Origin: Nitrococcus mobilis Nb-231
GTDB lineage: Bacteria; Pseudomonadota; Gammaproteobacteria; Nitrococcales; Nitrococcaceae
Length of the DNA: 64,000 nt
Direction of reading: 5' to 3'
Assembly: GCF_000153205.1 (NCBI RefSeq)
Contig: NZ_CH672427.1
Coordinates: 793,394-857,393 of the forward strand
A model generated the notes under the pieces. That model had not been told where the DNA came from. It was given only the letters and a program-made list of their open reading frames with translations, and searched no databases. How positions within the stretch are numbered: position 1 is the stretch's first letter; each line of letters starts with the position of its first letter. Position numbers and translations under genes: made by a program. Of this stretch, positions 26,018 through 36,921 are shown piece by piece.

Positions 26018-28414
26018 TTAGAGGCACTCTACAGTCAACTGACCGATCATCGGCCCCAGCGCCGCAGTGGCGGATAGCCCAGCCGAAATCCAGACTGTGT
26101 CCGCTGGCAAATCCGGGTCTAAGTGGGCCCTTAGCTGTACGGCTTGACTGCGCTGGCAAACGCGTACCTGGGCGCCCCCCTCAATCCCTAGCCGTGCCGC
26201 CGTCTGCGGAGCCAGATAGGCCAGGGCATCATCGGCCTGTACCGTGCGCTGCAGCGCAGCGGCTCGGCGTACCAGCGGGTCAAGTGCATAGATCCCAGTC
26301 GTACCCACACGCAGCAATCCATCCAACTTCACCGGCTCCAGTCCCGCGGGCTGCCACTTCGGCAGCGCCGGTGGCGTGCCATGATCGATGAGCTCGCGAA
26401 TCTCGCTATAAATCTCGTTGGGGGCGTTATATTCAAACCCTTCGAGTCCGAGCTGATTGCCCAGTACACGCAAGATGCGCCAAGCCGGTCGTGCCTCGCC
26501 AGGCGGCTTGGTCAGACCGGAGAAGCTCTGCCAGAGGCCCTCTGCGTTGACGAACGTACCCGCCGTTTCAGTAAACGTCGCCATCGGCAGAATCACATCG
26601 GCATAGGCACGCATGGCTTCGGTCACATAAGGCGAAAACACCAGCACAAACTCGGCCGCCGCCACCGCTTGCTGGGCCGCAGCACTGTCCCAGCAATCAA
26701 ACTCCGGCTCGACATTGAACAGGATCAAGCCGCGGCGCGGCTCCTCGATCATCTGGCGCAGATTCAGGCCCGACTTGCCCGCGTGCCCCGGCTGGCGCTG
26801 CGGAATGGCGCCCACCTGCCAAGCCCCAGCACTGTTAGCGCCCTGAGAGAGCACGCCGTAGCCGCTGCCAGAGAGCTCGGCCAACAACGCCGCCAAAGCC
26901 CGAAGTTCGGCGCCCGCCGGGTGCGCTTCAACAAGCGCGCCTACGAACACGCCACTGCGCTCGCCCTGCGCTAAGCGCTCGGCAATACGCCGGTGCACGG
27001 CAGTTGGCGCACGTCGCGCCAGCCAGGTATCCAGCCGTTCGGGACGCGCAACAGCCTTGTACTCGGCCAATGCCGCCACAATCAACGCAAGCTCCACGGC
27101 GAAGTCTCGGACCGACACGACGTATTCATCGGCAAGCGGAAAGTTCCAGTCGAACGCCCGCGGGTTCAAAAACATCACCTTACCGCCCGCGAGCGCGGCC
27201 TTGCGTAAGCGATGATTGAAAAGCGGCAAATCCCACCGTGTATAAGAACCGATCACCAGAGCAGCATCGAGCCGTTCAACATCCACGAGCGGCAAGCCCA
27301 AATAAGGGAAGGCGGGCGCAACCGTATCATCGCGGAAATCGGCTTGACGCAGCCGATGGTCGATGTTGTGGCAGCCAAGCCCGCGCAACAGCCGCCCGAG
27401 CAGATACATCTCCTCGAGCGTAGCGCTCGGTGATACCCAAGCGCCAAGTTGCTCGGTCCCATACTCCCCGACCGTCCGCTGCAGCCCCATTACCGTAGCT
27501 TGCAAGGCATCTTGCCACTTGACCTCCTCCCATGTATCGCCTCGTCGCAGTAACGGACGCTGCAGACGATCCGGGCTGTAAACCCCCTCGTAGCTGAAAC
27601 GGTCGCGATCGGCGATCCAACTCTCATTGATCTTCTCATTATCCCGCGGCACCACGCGTTTGACCGTCCCTTGCACCTGGTGGATATAGAGATTCGAGCC
27701 GATGGCATCGTGCGGTGCGATACCCGGATGACTCAGCATCTCCCAAGCCCGCGCCCGGAACCGGAAAGGCTTGGAGGTGAGTGCTCCGACGGGACAAAGA
27801 TCGATGATGTTGCCCGAGAGCTCCGAGCGCACGCCCCGTCCGGAAAAGGTACTAATCTCCATATGCTCTCCGCGGTACATGCCACCGAGCTCATATTGAC
27901 CGGCAATCTCGTCCAAGAAACGGACACAGCGCGTGCAGTGGATACAGCGGGTCATCTCCGTGGCGACCAGCGGGCCGAGATCCTCGTCCTTGACCACTCG
28001 CTTGCGCTCGCTAAACCGGGACAGGCTGCGCCCAAAACCCATAGAGAGGTCTTGCAGCTCGCACTCGCCGCCTTGGTCGCAGATGGGGCAGTCCAACGGG
28101 TGATTGATCAGCAGGAACTCCATGACGCCGCGTTGCGCGGCCACCGCGCCCTTGGACCGGGTCCATACTTTCATGCCCTCGGCCACGGGCGTCGCGCAGG
28201 CTGGCAACGGTTTGGGTGCGCGCTCCACTTCTACCAGGCACATACGGCAGTTGGCGGCGATGGAGAGCTTGCGATGGTAGCAAAAACGCGGGATATCGAT
28301 GCCGGCCGGGTCGGTGGCCTGGATCAGCATCGAACCCTTCGGAGCCTGCAACTCCACGCCGTCGACCTCGAGGGTCACCATCTCCGGCTCGCTCCGATCG
28401 ACTCGCGCATTCAT
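26018..28414 (-). CDS. nuoG: NADH-quinone oxidoreductase subunit G
   Basis: NuoG is the large peripheral iron-sulfur subunit. Its N-terminal 2Fe-2S domain has cysteines in [23 protein letters not shown] and CATPVAEG (N1b). [19 protein letters not shown] gives the His/Cys ligands of N5, and [10 protein letters not shown] with CPVGAL gives N4. The rest is a molybdopterin-oxidoreductase-like fold without the cofactor site. The extra N7 cluster motif of the E. coli type is not seen after the N4 region. At 798 residues it is shorter than E. coli NuoG (about 908). It overlaps nuoF by 4 bases. Confidence 0.97.
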   Translation of the reverse strand: MNARVDRSEPEMVTLEVDGVELQAPKGSMLIQATDPAGIDIPRFCYHRKLSIAANCRMCLVEVERAPKPLPACATPVAEGMKVWTRSKGAVAAQRGVMEFLLINHPLDCPICDQGGECELQDLSMGFGRSLSRFSERKRVVKDEDLGPLVATEMTRCIHCTRCVRFLDEIAGQYELGGMYRGEHMEISTFSGRGVRSELSGNIIDLCPVGALTSKPFRFRARAWEMLSHPGIAPHDAIGSNLYIHQVQGTVKRVVPRDNEKINESWIADRDRFSYEGVYSPDRLQRPLLRRGDTWEEVKWQDALQATVMGLQRTVGEYGTEQLGAWVSPSATLEEMYLLGRLLRGLGCHNIDHRLRQADFRDDTVAPAFPYLGLPLVDVERLDAALVIGSYTRWDLPLFNHRLRKAALAGGKVMFLNPRAFDWNFPLADEYVVSVRDFAVELALIVAALAEYKAVARPERLDTWLARRAPTAVHRRIAERLAQGERSGVFVGALVEAHPAGAELRALAALLAELSGSGYGVLSQGANSAGAWQVGAIPQRQPGHAGKSGLNLRQMIEEPRRGLILFNVEPEFDCWDSAAAQQAVAAAEFVLVFSPYVTEAMRAYADVILPMATFTETAGTFVNAEGLWQSFSGLTKPPGEARPAWRILRVLGNQLGLEGFEYNAPNEIYSEIRELIDHGTPPALPKWQPAGLEPVKLDGLLRVGTTGIYALDPLVRRAAALQRTVQADDALAYLAPQTAARLGIEGGAQVRVCQRSQAVQLRAHLDPDLPADTVWISAGLSATAALGPMIGQLTVECL

Positions 28415-29694
28415 GCGGCACGCTCCTCGACGACCGAGCGCTTATGCTCGATGTAGTGCACGAACTCGTTACGCCAGTGCTTGAGCACGCTTTGCACCGG
28501 CCAGGCCGCCGCCTCGCCGAAGGCGCAAATCGTATGCCCGGCAATCTGCCCCGCCGCCGATTCAAGCAGCTCCAGATCCGCCATGCGCCCTTTGCCTTCG
28601 TAGATTCGCTTGATCACTCGATACATCCAACCACAGCCTTCGCGACAAGGGGTGCATTGGCCGCAGGACTCAGCATAATAAAAACGGGATATCCGCAAGA
28701 TAACTTTGATCATATCGGTGGTCTCGTCCATGACCACCACCCCGCCGGAACCTAGGCCGGAGCCGGCCTTCACAAGGCTGTCGTAATCCATGTCGAGTTC
28801 GAGCATCTGATCTCCCGGCACCATCGGCATCGACGAACCACCGGGGATCACGGCTTTGAGCTTGTGTTCATCACGAACCCCGCCCGCCATCTTCAGCAGC
28901 TCACGGAATGGGGTTCCTAGAGGAACCTCGTAATTACCCGGCTTGACCACGTGGCCCGAGACGGAGAAGCACTTGACACCGCCGTTGTTCGGCCTGCCGA
29001 GCTCGAGAAACCACTCGGCGCCGTTGCGGATGATCGAGGGCACCGAGGCGAAAGTCTCCGTGTTGTTCACTGTCGTCGGCCGCCCGTAGAGACCGAACTG
29101 CGCCGGAAACGGTGGTTTGTAGCGCGGCATGCCCTTTTTGCCTTCCAAAGACTCGAGCAACCCGCTCTCCTCGCCGCAAATATAGGCGCCGGCTCCATAG
29201 ACATTGTGCAATTGGAAGCCGAAACCACGACCCTGGATGTTCTCACCGATATAGCCGGCCGCCCGTGCCTCGTCCAACGCCTGCTCCATCCGTTGAAAAG
29301 GCTCACGCATGAACTCTCCACGCAGGTAGTTGTACCCGACGCTAACACCCATGGCGTAACCGGCGATGACCATGCCCTCGATGAGGGCATGCGGGTTATA
29401 GCGCAGGATGTCGCGATCTTTACAGGTTCCCGGTTCCGACTCATCGGAGTTGCAAACGATGTATTTTTGCCCCGGCGCGTTGCGGGGCATGAAACTCCAC
29501 TTGATGCCGGTCGGAAAGCCAGCCCCCCCCCGTCCCCGCAGGGCGGAGCGCTTGATTTCCTCAATCACCTCCTCCGGCTTGACCTTTTGCTCGAAGAGCT
29601 TCTGTAGCGCTTGATAGCCGCCTACTTTACGGTAGTTATCGAGCGTCCAAGGCCGGTCGAATCGGAGTGTCGCGAAGCAGACCTCGTTTGTCAT
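28411..29694 (-). CDS. nuoF: NADH-quinone oxidoreductase subunit F
   Basis: NuoF binds NADH and FMN and holds cluster N3. The 427-residue protein shows [20 protein letters not shown] (FMN/NADH glycine-rich loop), [34 protein letters not shown] and the N3 ligands [15 protein letters not shown] with a further cysteine in HTICAFG. All catalytic residues expected for an active NADH dehydrogenase module are visible. The start overlaps nothing upstream; nuoE ends 2 bases earlier. Confidence 0.98.
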   Translation of the reverse strand: MTNEVCFATLRFDRPWTLDNYRKVGGYQALQKLFEQKVKPEEVIEEIKRSALRGRGGAGFPTGIKWSFMPRNAPGQKYIVCNSDESEPGTCKDRDILRYNPHALIEGMVIAGYAMGVSVGYNYLRGEFMREPFQRMEQALDEARAAGYIGENIQGRGFGFQLHNVYGAGAYICGEESGLLESLEGKKGMPRYKPPFPAQFGLYGRPTTVNNTETFASVPSIIRNGAEWFLELGRPNNGGVKCFSVSGHVVKPGNYEVPLGTPFRELLKMAGGVRDEHKLKAVIPGGSSMPMVPGDQMLELDMDYDSLVKAGSGLGSGGVVVMDETTDMIKVILRISRFYYAESCGQCTPCREGCGWMYRVIKRIYEGKGRMADLELLESAAGQIAGHTICAFGEAAAWPVQSVLKHWRNEFVHYIEHKRSVVEERAA

Positions 29695-29696
29695 GG

Positions 29697-30200
29697 CTAC
29701 TCCAACTTGTCCAGAATCTCGTCCACTTTCTCCGGGGTAAGATCAACGTGATACTCCTCATCCACCAACATCATCGGTGCGGCGGCGCAGGCGGCCAGAC
29801 ACTCCTCTTCCCCTTTGAGAGTTATGCGGCCGTCGGCGGTCGTCTCCCCCACCGAAATACCAAGCTTATTCTCAACGTGCTCGACAATGCGCTCGGCACC
29901 ACGTAACAGACAGGAGATGTTGGTGCAAATATTGACCTTGTGGCGCCCGGTGGGCTTGAGATCGAACATCGAGTAGAAAGTTCCCACTTCATAGACGGCT
30001 ACCGGAGGCAGCTCGAGATACTCGGCAACGGCCTCCATCAGCTCTCGGCTGAGCCAACCGCCATTACCTTCCTGGGCAATGTGCAAGGCGGGAATCACGG
30101 CCGAACGCTTACCTTCGCCGGGAAACTTAGCAAGCCAATGATCGATTTCGCTGCGCTGTTCGGCGCTGAGGTGTTTCTCTGACAAAGACTCGCGCTTCAC
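29697..30200 (-). CDS. nuoE: NADH-quinone oxidoreductase subunit E
   Basis: NuoE carries the thioredoxin-like 2Fe-2S cluster N1a. The 167-residue protein contains the ligand pairs CTNISC and CLAAC in the typical spacing, preceded by the helical region [44 protein letters not shown]. It forms the NADH-oxidising module with NuoF and NuoG. The ATG overlaps the nuoD stop by 4 bases. Confidence 0.98.
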   Translation of the reverse strand: MKRESLSEKHLSAEQRSEIDHWLAKFPGEGKRSAVIPALHIAQEGNGGWLSRELMEAVAEYLELPPVAVYEVGTFYSMFDLKPTGRHKVNICTNISCLLRGAERIVEHVENKLGISVGETTADGRITLKGEEECLAACAAAPMMLVDEEYHVDLTPEKVDEILDKLE

Positions 30201-31450
30201 CGATCGATCTCCCCGAAAACGACATCCAGCGTGCCGATGATGGTGACCACATCAGCCAGCATATGACCACGACTCATCTCGTCCATGGCCGCCAGATGCG
30301 CGAAACCCGGAGCACGCAATTTGAGTCGATAGGGCTTGTTGGCGCCATCGGAAACGATATAAGCGCCAAACTCGCCCTTAGGTGCTTCCACGGCTGCATA
30401 GGCTTCGCCTTCCGGCACGCAATAGCCCTCTGTGAAAAGCTTGAAGTGATGAATGAGCGATTCCATATCGTCCTTCATCTCCTCGCGGGAAGGCGGTGCA
30501 ACCTTGTGGTCGGCAACCATTACGGGGCCGGGGTTGGCGCGTAACCAATCGACGCACTGCGTGATAAGGCGCACGCTCTGGCGCATTTCCTCGACTCGGA
30601 CCAAGTAGCGATCATAGCAATCACCGTTGGTTCCCACGGGGATATCGAAGGCCAGTTGATCATAAACCGCGTAGGGCTGTTTCTTGCGCAGGTCCCATTC
30701 AACGCCGGAGCCGCGCAGCATGGGGCCGGTGAAGCCAAGCTGTAGGGCTCGCTCCGGGTCTACCACGGCCACGTCCACCAAGCGCTGCTTCCAGATGCGA
30801 TTGTCGGTCAGCAGGGTCTCGTACTCATCGATGCAGTGCGGGAACTCCGCCGCGAAGTGCTCGATATAGTCCAGCATCGAACCTTGGCGGGCGCGATTGA
30901 GACGCTCCAAATCCTTCTGCGAGCGCTTCGGCGAGGGCTGGTAATGCGGCATCCGCATTGGCAAATCCCGGTATACTCCACCCGGGCGATAATAGGTCGC
31001 GTGCATTCGGGTGCCAGAAACGGCCTCATAGCAGTCCATGAGGTCCTCACGTTTAGCGAAACAATACAGAAACACCGTCATGGCACCCACATCGAGCGCG
31101 TGCGCTCCCAGCCAGAGCAGGTGGTTCAGGATTCGCGTGAGCTCGTCGAAGAGCACCCGAATGTACTGCGCTCGCAGCGGCGGTTCGAGGCCCAGCAGCT
31201 TTTCGATGGCGAGCACATAGGCGTGCTCGTTGCACATCATGGATACGTAGTCCAGTCGATCCATGTAGCCGATGCTCTGATTGAACGGCTTGGTCTCAGC
31301 GAGCTTTTCCGTTGCGCGATGCAACAGACCGATGTGCGGATCGACCCGCCGAACCACCTCCCCATCCATCTCCAGAACCAACCGCAGCACGCCATGCGCC
31401 GCAGGATGCTGAGGCCCAAAATTGACGGTGTAACTGCTGATCTCAGGCAT
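30197..31450 (-). CDS. nuoD: NADH-quinone oxidoreductase subunit D
   Basis: NuoD contributes the quinone head-group site. The 417-residue product begins [31 protein letters not shown] and has [14 protein letters not shown], the quinone-pocket His/Tyr region ([11 protein letters not shown] and [12 protein letters not shown]) and the C-terminal [42 protein letters not shown]. The frame is open to 31531, but the family start and length choose 31450. NuoC and NuoD are separate genes here, as in most bacteria, not fused as in E. coli. Overlaps nuoC by 8 bases. Confidence 0.98.
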   Translation of the reverse strand: MPEISSYTVNFGPQHPAAHGVLRLVLEMDGEVVRRVDPHIGLLHRATEKLAETKPFNQSIGYMDRLDYVSMMCNEHAYVLAIEKLLGLEPPLRAQYIRVLFDELTRILNHLLWLGAHALDVGAMTVFLYCFAKREDLMDCYEAVSGTRMHATYYRPGGVYRDLPMRMPHYQPSPKRSQKDLERLNRARQGSMLDYIEHFAAEFPHCIDEYETLLTDNRIWKQRLVDVAVVDPERALQLGFTGPMLRGSGVEWDLRKKQPYAVYDQLAFDIPVGTNGDCYDRYLVRVEEMRQSVRLITQCVDWLRANPGPVMVADHKVAPPSREEMKDDMESLIHHFKLFTEGYCVPEGEAYAAVEAPKGEFGAYIVSDGANKPYRLKLRAPGFAHLAAMDEMSRGHMLADVVTIIGTLDVVFGEIDR

Positions 31451-32177
31451 CGTCGCGGTTTTCCTCCGATACCCAATCGGCATAGCGGTTATCTTTACGA
31501 ATGACCCGCGGCACAAGCACGCGCGGGGCAATGCTCACCGGCTCGTAGACCACACGCTGACGATCCTCGTCATAGCGGACCTCCACATTGCCGATCAACG
31601 GAAAATCTTTACGGAAGGGGTGGCCAACAAAGCCGTAGTCGGTGAGAATTCGCCGCAAATCCGGATGACCATCAAAAATAATGCCAAACAAATCGAATGC
31701 CTCGCGCTCGAACCAGTCGGCACAACTCCAGATCGAGGTAATGGAGTCAAGCATGGGGAAATTATCATCCTCACAAAAAGCACGTACGCGCACTCGCTGA
31801 TTCAAAGCAACCGAGAGCAAATGGTAAACGGCCGCGAAACGGCGGCCCGTATTAGACTTGATCTCGTGCACGCCATAGATCCCGGTGAGCCCCAAGCGTC
31901 CGGTCGTAAAACCATCGACGCCTCGGCTAAACCCGGTCGCACTGGCTTGCTCGGTAATCCATTCATCCTGGCCATAGGCCGCATAATCCACGCCGGTGAT
32001 ATCAATGAGCTGATCGAAGCGGAAGGCTTCGTTATCACGCAACACCCGCATCACCGGCATCAGCTCGGCTGGCTTGACCACGAGCGTGAGCTCGCCGCAA
32101 TGAATTTGCGATTCGCTGACCCGGCCGTCTAATGCCTGCTCGATGTGGCCGGCTAATTGTTCCACTGCAACAGCCAT
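31443..32177 (-). CDS. nuoC: NADH-quinone oxidoreductase subunit C
   Basis: NuoC is a peripheral-arm structural subunit homologous to the 30-kDa mitochondrial subunit. The 244-residue protein contains the signature [50 protein letters not shown], split here into its two halves ERE-FDLFGI-F and [15 protein letters not shown]. It has a longer N-terminal part than short NuoC forms. It overlaps the start of nuoD by 8 bases, and its ATG is 12 bases after nuoB. Confidence 0.97.
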   Translation of the reverse strand: MAVAVEQLAGHIEQALDGRVSESQIHCGELTLVVKPAELMPVMRVLRDNEAFRFDQLIDITGVDYAAYGQDEWITEQASATGFSRGVDGFTTGRLGLTGIYGVHEIKSNTGRRFAAVYHLLSVALNQRVRVRAFCEDDNFPMLDSITSIWSCADWFEREAFDLFGIIFDGHPDLRRILTDYGFVGHPFRKDFPLIGNVEVRYDEDRQRVVYEPVSIAPRVLVPRVIRKDNRYADWVSEENRDDA

Positions 32178-32189
32178 GAGGTATCCCTC

Positions 32190-32666
32190 TCAGCGGGCGA
32201 TCGTATTGGTACGGCGGATCTTTTTCTGCAATTGAATGATGCCGAACAGGAGCGCCTCGGCCGTCGGCGGGCAGCCGGGTACGTACACATCCACTGGCAC
32301 GATTCGATCACACCCGCGCACCACCGCATAAGAGTAGTGATAGTAGCCACCACCATTGGCACAAGAACCCATGGAGATTACCCATTTCGGATCGGCCATC
32401 TGGTCGTAGACCCGACGCAAAGCCGGCGCCATTTTATTCACTAGCGTGCCGGCCACGATCATCACGTCCGACTGCCGCGGCGACGGTCGGAACACGATAC
32501 CGAACCGATCCAAGTCGTAGCGCGAGGCGCCGGCATGCATCATCTCCACGGCACAGCAGGCCAGGCCAAAAGTCATCGGCCACAACGACCCCGTCCGCGC
32601 CCAATTGATCAGCTTGTCCGCCGAGGTTGTGACAACGCCTCGCTCGAGAACGCCTTCTATTCCCAT
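32190..32666 (-). CDS. nuoB: NADH-quinone oxidoreductase subunit B
   Basis: NuoB carries the terminal cluster N2 beside the quinone pocket. The 158-residue protein begins [24 protein letters not shown]. It has the tandem cysteines in [11 protein letters not shown] plus two later cysteines ([11 protein letters not shown] and [13 protein letters not shown]), the four N2 ligands. The open frame runs to 32777, but this would overlap most of the front of nuoA; the chosen start overlaps nuoA by 10 bases and matches the family length. Confidence 0.98.
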   Translation of the reverse strand: MGIEGVLERGVVTTSADKLINWARTGSLWPMTFGLACCAVEMMHAGASRYDLDRFGIVFRPSPRQSDVMIVAGTLVNKMAPALRRVYDQMADPKWVISMGSCANGGGYYHYSYAVVRGCDRIVPVDVYVPGCPPTAEALLFGIIQLQKKIRRTNTIAR

Positions 32667-33013
32667 TCCAGCGCCCCTTTTTTCCACTCGTAGAGAAACC
32701 CGATTAAAAGGATGCCCACGAAAATCGCCATGGCCACGAAACCGAACAGACCCACCTGGTCCAGTACGACAGCCCACGGGAAAAGAAAAGCGATTTCCAG
32801 GTCAAAAATGATGAACAGGATAGCGACGAGGTAATAGCGCACATCAAATTTCATTCGAGAGTCTTCAAACGCCTCGAATCCGCATTCGTAAGGCGAGAGC
32901 TTGTTCTCGTCCGGACGCCGTGGTGCAAGGACTAGCCCGGCCACAAGCGGTGCCAAGCCGGCAAAGCCGGCAATCACGAGAAAGACGAGAATTGGCAAAT
33001 AACTCTCAAGCAT
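32657..33013 (-). CDS. nuoA: NADH-quinone oxidoreductase subunit A
   Basis: NuoA is a three-helix membrane subunit near the quinone tunnel. The 118-residue protein contains [42 protein letters not shown], split by eye into the YECGFE loop and the FDLE-containing second helix, both hallmarks. It is the first gene of the 14-gene nuo operon. The upstream neighbour is tRNA-Leu(GAG), 75 bases away. Confidence 0.98.
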   Translation of the reverse strand: MLESYLPILVFLVIAGFAGLAPLVAGLVLAPRRPDENKLSPYECGFEAFEDSRMKFDVRYYLVAILFIIFDLEIAFLFPWAVVLDQVGLFGFVAMAIFVGILLIGFLYEWKKGALEWE

Positions 33014-33088
33014 GAAGAACTATTCCTCGTAACCGAGCGCAACAGGCCCAGTGATTCGGGTTACATGCCGGTAAAACGGATTGATGTA

Positions 33089-33173
33089 TGGTGCGGATGG
33101 CCGGACTCGAACCGGCACGGCTTGCGCCACTGCCCCCTCAAGACAGCGTGTCTACCAGTTCCACCACATCCGC
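33089..33173 (-). tRNA. leuU: tRNA-Leu (GAG anticodon)
   Basis: The 85-base gene has the long variable arm of class II tRNAs, anticodon loop TTGAGGG (anticodon GAG), a perfect seven-pair acceptor stem GCGGATG/CATCCGC, T-loop TTCGAGT and an encoded CCA. It sits between secG and nuoA, matching the conserved secG-leuU order in gammaproteobacteria. Confidence 0.96.
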
Positions 33174-33334
33174 GTGATCGTCAACAAGCTATTTTGCCAG
33201 ACCTTTTCAATCAAAATATGCCACCGGAACAAGGCCTTGCTCACCAAATATCGACGGCCAAAGTCTAGGCGCAAACTGTAGCCAAAGCGCATCATTTTAT
33301 CAGCCGAGTCCGCACTCGGCAATTGTCGAGACCA

Positions 33335-33724
33335 CTACGGGCTGTTCGGGGGAGGCGGCGGCGCGGGCGTCGTATCAGGCGCAGGCCCGGGCAACGCTTC
33401 AGATGTGGTCTGAGCTGGAGATGGCCGCTCTTGCTGCGGCGCTGGCGGCTCGCTTTGCTCCGCACCGCGATCGACAACACTGTGCGGCTGGCGATAGCTA
33501 CCCGCGAGCATGGCTAGCACTAGGCTGGTGCAAAAAAAACCAGCCGCAAAGAGCGCCGTTATTTTACTTAGGAAAGAAGTAGAACCGCGGGCTCCGAACA
33601 CGGTAGCCGATGCGCCGCTACCGAAAGCGGCACCAGCATCTGCTCCTTTCCCGTGCTGAAGCAGCACGAGGCCGATAAGCGTAACGGCAATGACAAGATG
33701 GGCGATTAAAATAGCGGTGTACAT
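33335..33724 (-). CDS. secG: Protein translocase subunit SecG
   Basis: SecG assists SecYEG-dependent export. The 129-residue protein has two membrane helices (AHLVIAVTLIGLVLLQ and FAAGFFCTSLVLAML) flanking the family motif QHGKGADAGAAFGSGASATVFGARGS-SFLSK. Beyond the second helix is a tail of about 50 residues dominated by Pro, Ala, Ser and Gln, ending in a PAPPPPPNSP run. E. coli SecG has 110 residues; such tails vary between species. A hairpin GCCGAG-TCCGCA-CTCGGC lies 14 bases past the stop, without a T-run. Confidence 0.95.
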   Translation of the reverse strand: MYTAILIAHLVIAVTLIGLVLLQHGKGADAGAAFGSGASATVFGARGSTSFLSKITALFAAGFFCTSLVLAMLAGSYRQPHSVVDRGAEQSEPPAPQQERPSPAQTTSEALPGPAPDTTPAPPPPPNSP

Positions 33725-33763
33725 AAATCCCGCGTTCCTAACATTGGATGAGGCGTGCCCTCG

Positions 33764-34519
33764 TTAACAATTGCCGGCTTGGCAGATAGCCAGAAAATCT
33801 TCCGCCTGGAGCGAGGCCCCGCCAATAAGCCCACCGTCGACATCCGGCTGTTCAAATAGAGTCTGGGCATTCTCCGGCTTTACACTGCCACCGTAGAGAA
33901 TTCGCAGCTCGGCCGCTGTGCCGGCATCATGCTCCGCTACTCGACTACGAATATAGGCGTGGACTCCTTGCGCCTGTTCCGGGGTGGCGGTACGCCCCGT
34001 TCCAATAGCCCAAACCGGTTCGTAGGCAATAATTGCGGAGCGAAACGCCTGGGCGCCCTGATGGTCGAACACGGCACGCAGCTGCTCGTCGAGGACCGCC
34101 TCCGTTGCCCCCGCTTCGCGCTCCTCAAGCGTTTCGCCGACACAGAAAATCGGCGTCAAACGGTGGCGCTGCGCGGCAGCAAAGCGGCTGGCCACCAACG
34201 CATTAGTCTCGCCATAGAGTTGCCGTCGCTCGGAGTGCCCCACGATGGCCCAACGACAGCCGAGCTCAGCCAGCATATCTCCAGCCACCTCTCCAGTGTA
34301 GGCCCCCTGGTCCTGGTCACAGACGTTTTGAGCGCCCAAGCCGACACAGCTGGCCGCCAGCGTTTCTGCTGCATCAGGGAGAAAAACGAAGCTTGGACAG
34401 ATGACGATCTCGTAATTCGGATTTGGCTGGAGCCCCGCAACGATGGCTCGTATCAACTCTCGGGTACGCTCGCGCGACCCGTTCATCTTCCAATTCCCGG
34501 CAATTAACGTTGTACGCAT
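33764..34519 (-). CDS. tpiA: Triosephosphate isomerase
   Basis: TpiA interconverts dihydroxyacetone phosphate and glyceraldehyde 3-phosphate. The 251-residue TIM barrel has the N-terminal AGNWKMNG with the catalytic Lys, the His in IVGHSERRQLYGE, the catalytic Glu in IIAYEPVWAIGTG and the phosphate loops LYGGSVKPEN and GGLIGGASL. The frame is open 13 codons upstream to 34558, but homology starts at MRTTLIAGNWKM. Order glmM-tpiA-secG; 41 bases separate it from glmM. Confidence 0.98.
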   Translation of the reverse strand: MRTTLIAGNWKMNGSRERTRELIRAIVAGLQPNPNYEIVICPSFVFLPDAAETLAASCVGLGAQNVCDQDQGAYTGEVAGDMLAELGCRWAIVGHSERRQLYGETNALVASRFAAAQRHRLTPIFCVGETLEEREAGATEAVLDEQLRAVFDHQGAQAFRSAIIAYEPVWAIGTGRTATPEQAQGVHAYIRSRVAEHDAGTAAELRILYGGSVKPENAQTLFEQPDVDGGLIGGASLQAEDFLAICQAGNC

Positions 34520-34560
34520 CAGACTCGGCGGACCCCGTTCCTGTGAAAGTGGCGGCAAGG

Positions 34561-35943
34561 TTACCCTTCGCTTAGCTCGAAATCAATCGGCGGTGGCCGG
34601 TAGGCAGGCAAGGCTTCGGCTACCCGGGCCGCCAACTGCTCCGTCAGTCGCTGCACGCGCTGGCGATCCTGGCCTTCGATCATTACCCGAACAACCGGCT
34701 CAGTGCCCGAAGAGCGCAACAATACTCGGCCATGCTTGCCGAGCTCGGTCTCGATCTCCCGCACCGCAGTAACAATAGCGGGCACTTCGAACGGATCCAA
34801 GCGCCGCGCCACAGGAACACTCACCATGTGCTGCGGTAGTTTGGTCATTCCTTCACGCAATCGACTGAGCGGCTGTCTCGATGCACTCATGCAGTGAAGC
34901 ACCTGCAGGGCGGAAACGATGCCATCGCCAGTGCTCGTGCGATCCAGACAGATAATATGGCCGGATGACTCACCCCCCACAGCGCCGTGGTGCTCAAGCA
35001 ACATTTCCAATACATAACGATCACCGACCTTGGCGCGGAGCAACGCTACGCCTAACGCGCCGAGCGCCTGCTCCAGACCCAGATTGGTCATGACAGTGCC
35101 AACCACCGGTCCACGCAGCGTTCCCTGTCGCTGTCGATCGCGCGCGATAACCCAAAGCAATTCGTCACCGTCGAGCACGGCTCCGGACTCGTCCACCATA
35201 ATGACCCGATCGCCGTCACCGTCCAAGGCGATTCCCGCATCCGCACCGCTGTTCACAACCGCCTGCTGCAAGCGGCCGAGGTGCAACGAGCCACAATCAA
35301 CATTGATATTGAGCCCATCCGGCGCCACTCCGAGGCAATCCACTTTCGCTCCGAGTTCGCGAAACACGGCCGGGGCCACTTGATAACCGGCACCGTTTGC
35401 ACAATCGACGACCAGCTTAAAGTCATCCAGGCGGGTGCCGAAAGGCACGGAATGCTTGCAAAACTCAATATAGCGGCCCGGAGCGTCCACCATCCGATAG
35501 GCCTTTCCGAGTCGCCTCGAGGCGACGGTAGTAAGCGGCTCCTCGATAGCCGCCTCGATGGCCAACTCTGTCTCATCGTCGAGCTTGCGTCCCGCGGTGG
35601 AGAAGAATTTGATACCGTTGTCGTAGTGGGGATTATGAGAAGCGCTGATTACAATGCCTGCATTGGCCTGCAACGCCCGAGTAAGGTAAGCGATGGCTGG
35701 GGTCGGCATGGGACCCAGCAGTTGTATGTTTATTCCCGCCGCAGATAAACCGGCCTGAAGTGCCGACTCGAACATATAGTTCGAGATCCGCGTATCTTTG
35801 CCGATGAGCACTTGCTTACTGGCGCTACAATCGGAGAGAACGCGGCCGGCGGACCACCCCAGCCTGAGCATGAAATCCGGCGTTATCGGGAATTCACCGA
35901 CTCGCCCCCTGATACCGTCCGTTCCAAAATAGCGCTTGTCCAT
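34561..35943 (-). CDS. glmM: Phosphoglucosamine mutase
   Basis: GlmM converts glucosamine 6-phosphate to glucosamine 1-phosphate for UDP-GlcNAc, peptidoglycan and LPS. The protein is 460 residues. It begins KRYFGTDGIRGRVGEFPITPDF and has the phosphoserine loop ISASHNPHYDNGIKFF, the metal loop ALDGDGDRVIMVDE, the sugar-binding GGESSGHI and the C-terminal RSSGTEPVVRVMIEG. All four functional loops are intact. Confidence 0.98.
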   Translation of the reverse strand: MDKRYFGTDGIRGRVGEFPITPDFMLRLGWSAGRVLSDCSASKQVLIGKDTRISNYMFESALQAGLSAAGINIQLLGPMPTPAIAYLTRALQANAGIVISASHNPHYDNGIKFFSTAGRKLDDETELAIEAAIEEPLTTVASRRLGKAYRMVDAPGRYIEFCKHSVPFGTRLDDFKLVVDCANGAGYQVAPAVFRELGAKVDCLGVAPDGLNINVDCGSLHLGRLQQAVVNSGADAGIALDGDGDRVIMVDESGAVLDGDELLWVIARDRQRQGTLRGPVVGTVMTNLGLEQALGALGVALLRAKVGDRYVLEMLLEHHGAVGGESSGHIICLDRTSTGDGIVSALQVLHCMSASRQPLSRLREGMTKLPQHMVSVPVARRLDPFEVPAIVTAVREIETELGKHGRVLLRSSGTEPVVRVMIEGQDRQRVQRLTEQLAARVAEALPAYRPPPIDFELSEG

Positions 35944-36057
35944 GGAAGAATCCCTAATTTCCGCGCGATTGTTTAAAAGGTTGGTGCTTTCAACTCATCA
36001 TGGCTCGTAACTCATCCGCAGATCGCGAACCGAACCCTCAATAGCACCTACCCGTTC

Positions 36058-36921
36058 TCAGCTTTGGTAGTATACCTGCTCGACGATTTGCAACGCCTCG
36101 ACCGTCGCTGCAACGTCGTGGGTACGGATAATCCGCGCGCCTTTGAGCACGGCGAGCACACCCGCTACCAAACCGCTTGCCAACCGCTCGGAAACCGGTC
36201 GCTTGGTAAGATCGCCCAGAAAAGATTTACGGGAAAATCCCACCAGCACTGGCAATCCCAGATCACAAAAACGATTGAGCGCTCTCAGCAAGTGCAGGTT
36301 ATCCAGCATCCTTTTGCCAAAACCAAAGCCCGGATCAATGAGCAGCCGTCCAGCGGGTATCCCAGCCACTTCACAGGCCAGGATTCGCGTCACGAAAAAA
36401 CGGTGAATGTCCTCTACTGCGTCATCGTAATGCGGATTCACCTGCATGGTTCGGGGAGTGCCTTGCATGTGAACCAGGCAAATCGGCAAACCCGTTTCCA
36501 CAGCGGCAGCCAGCGCCCCCGGACGCTGCAGCGCCATGATATCGTTAATTAGCCCGGCACCGGCACAGGCAGCCGCACGCATCACTTCCGGCTTGGTGGA
36601 ATCCAACGAAACAGGCACCGGCAGTTCTCGTGCCAATGCCTCGATCACCGGTAGTACGCGTCGCAGTTCCTCGGCGACCGTTATCTCTGCGGCACCTGGA
36701 CGGCTGGATTCGCCACCCACATCGATAATTGCCGCGCCTTCCTCCACCATGCTCCACGCCCGAGCGATAGCGGTTTTCTGGGAAAAAAAATCACCCCCGT
36801 CCGAGAAGGAATCGGGGGTGACATTCAATACACCCATCACGCGAGGCGATGATAGATCAAGCAGTTTGCCGGCACAATCGAGCACCATCGTTGTGGCCGC
36901 CCGCATGAGCTCCTCGGTCAA
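36058..36921 (-). CDS. folP: Dihydropteroate synthase
   Basis: FolP condenses 6-hydroxymethyl-dihydropterin diphosphate with p-aminobenzoate, the sulfonamide-sensitive step of folate synthesis. The 287-residue TIM barrel has the two family signatures [19 protein letters not shown] and [19 protein letters not shown], then [12 protein letters not shown] and [12 protein letters not shown], and [11 protein letters not shown]. The ATG overlaps the ftsH stop by 4 bases. Order ftsH-folP-glmM is the common gammaproteobacterial one. Confidence 0.98.
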   Translation of the reverse strand: MTEELMRAATTMVLDCAGKLLDLSSPRVMGVLNVTPDSFSDGGDFFSQKTAIARAWSMVEEGAAIIDVGGESSRPGAAEITVAEELRRVLPVIEALARELPVPVSLDSTKPEVMRAAACAGAGLINDIMALQRPGALAAAVETGLPICLVHMQGTPRTMQVNPHYDDAVEDIHRFFVTRILACEVAGIPAGRLLIDPGFGFGKRMLDNLHLLRALNRFCDLGLPVLVGFSRKSFLGDLTKRPVSERLASGLVAGVLAVLKGARIIRTHDVAATVEALQIVEQVYYQS

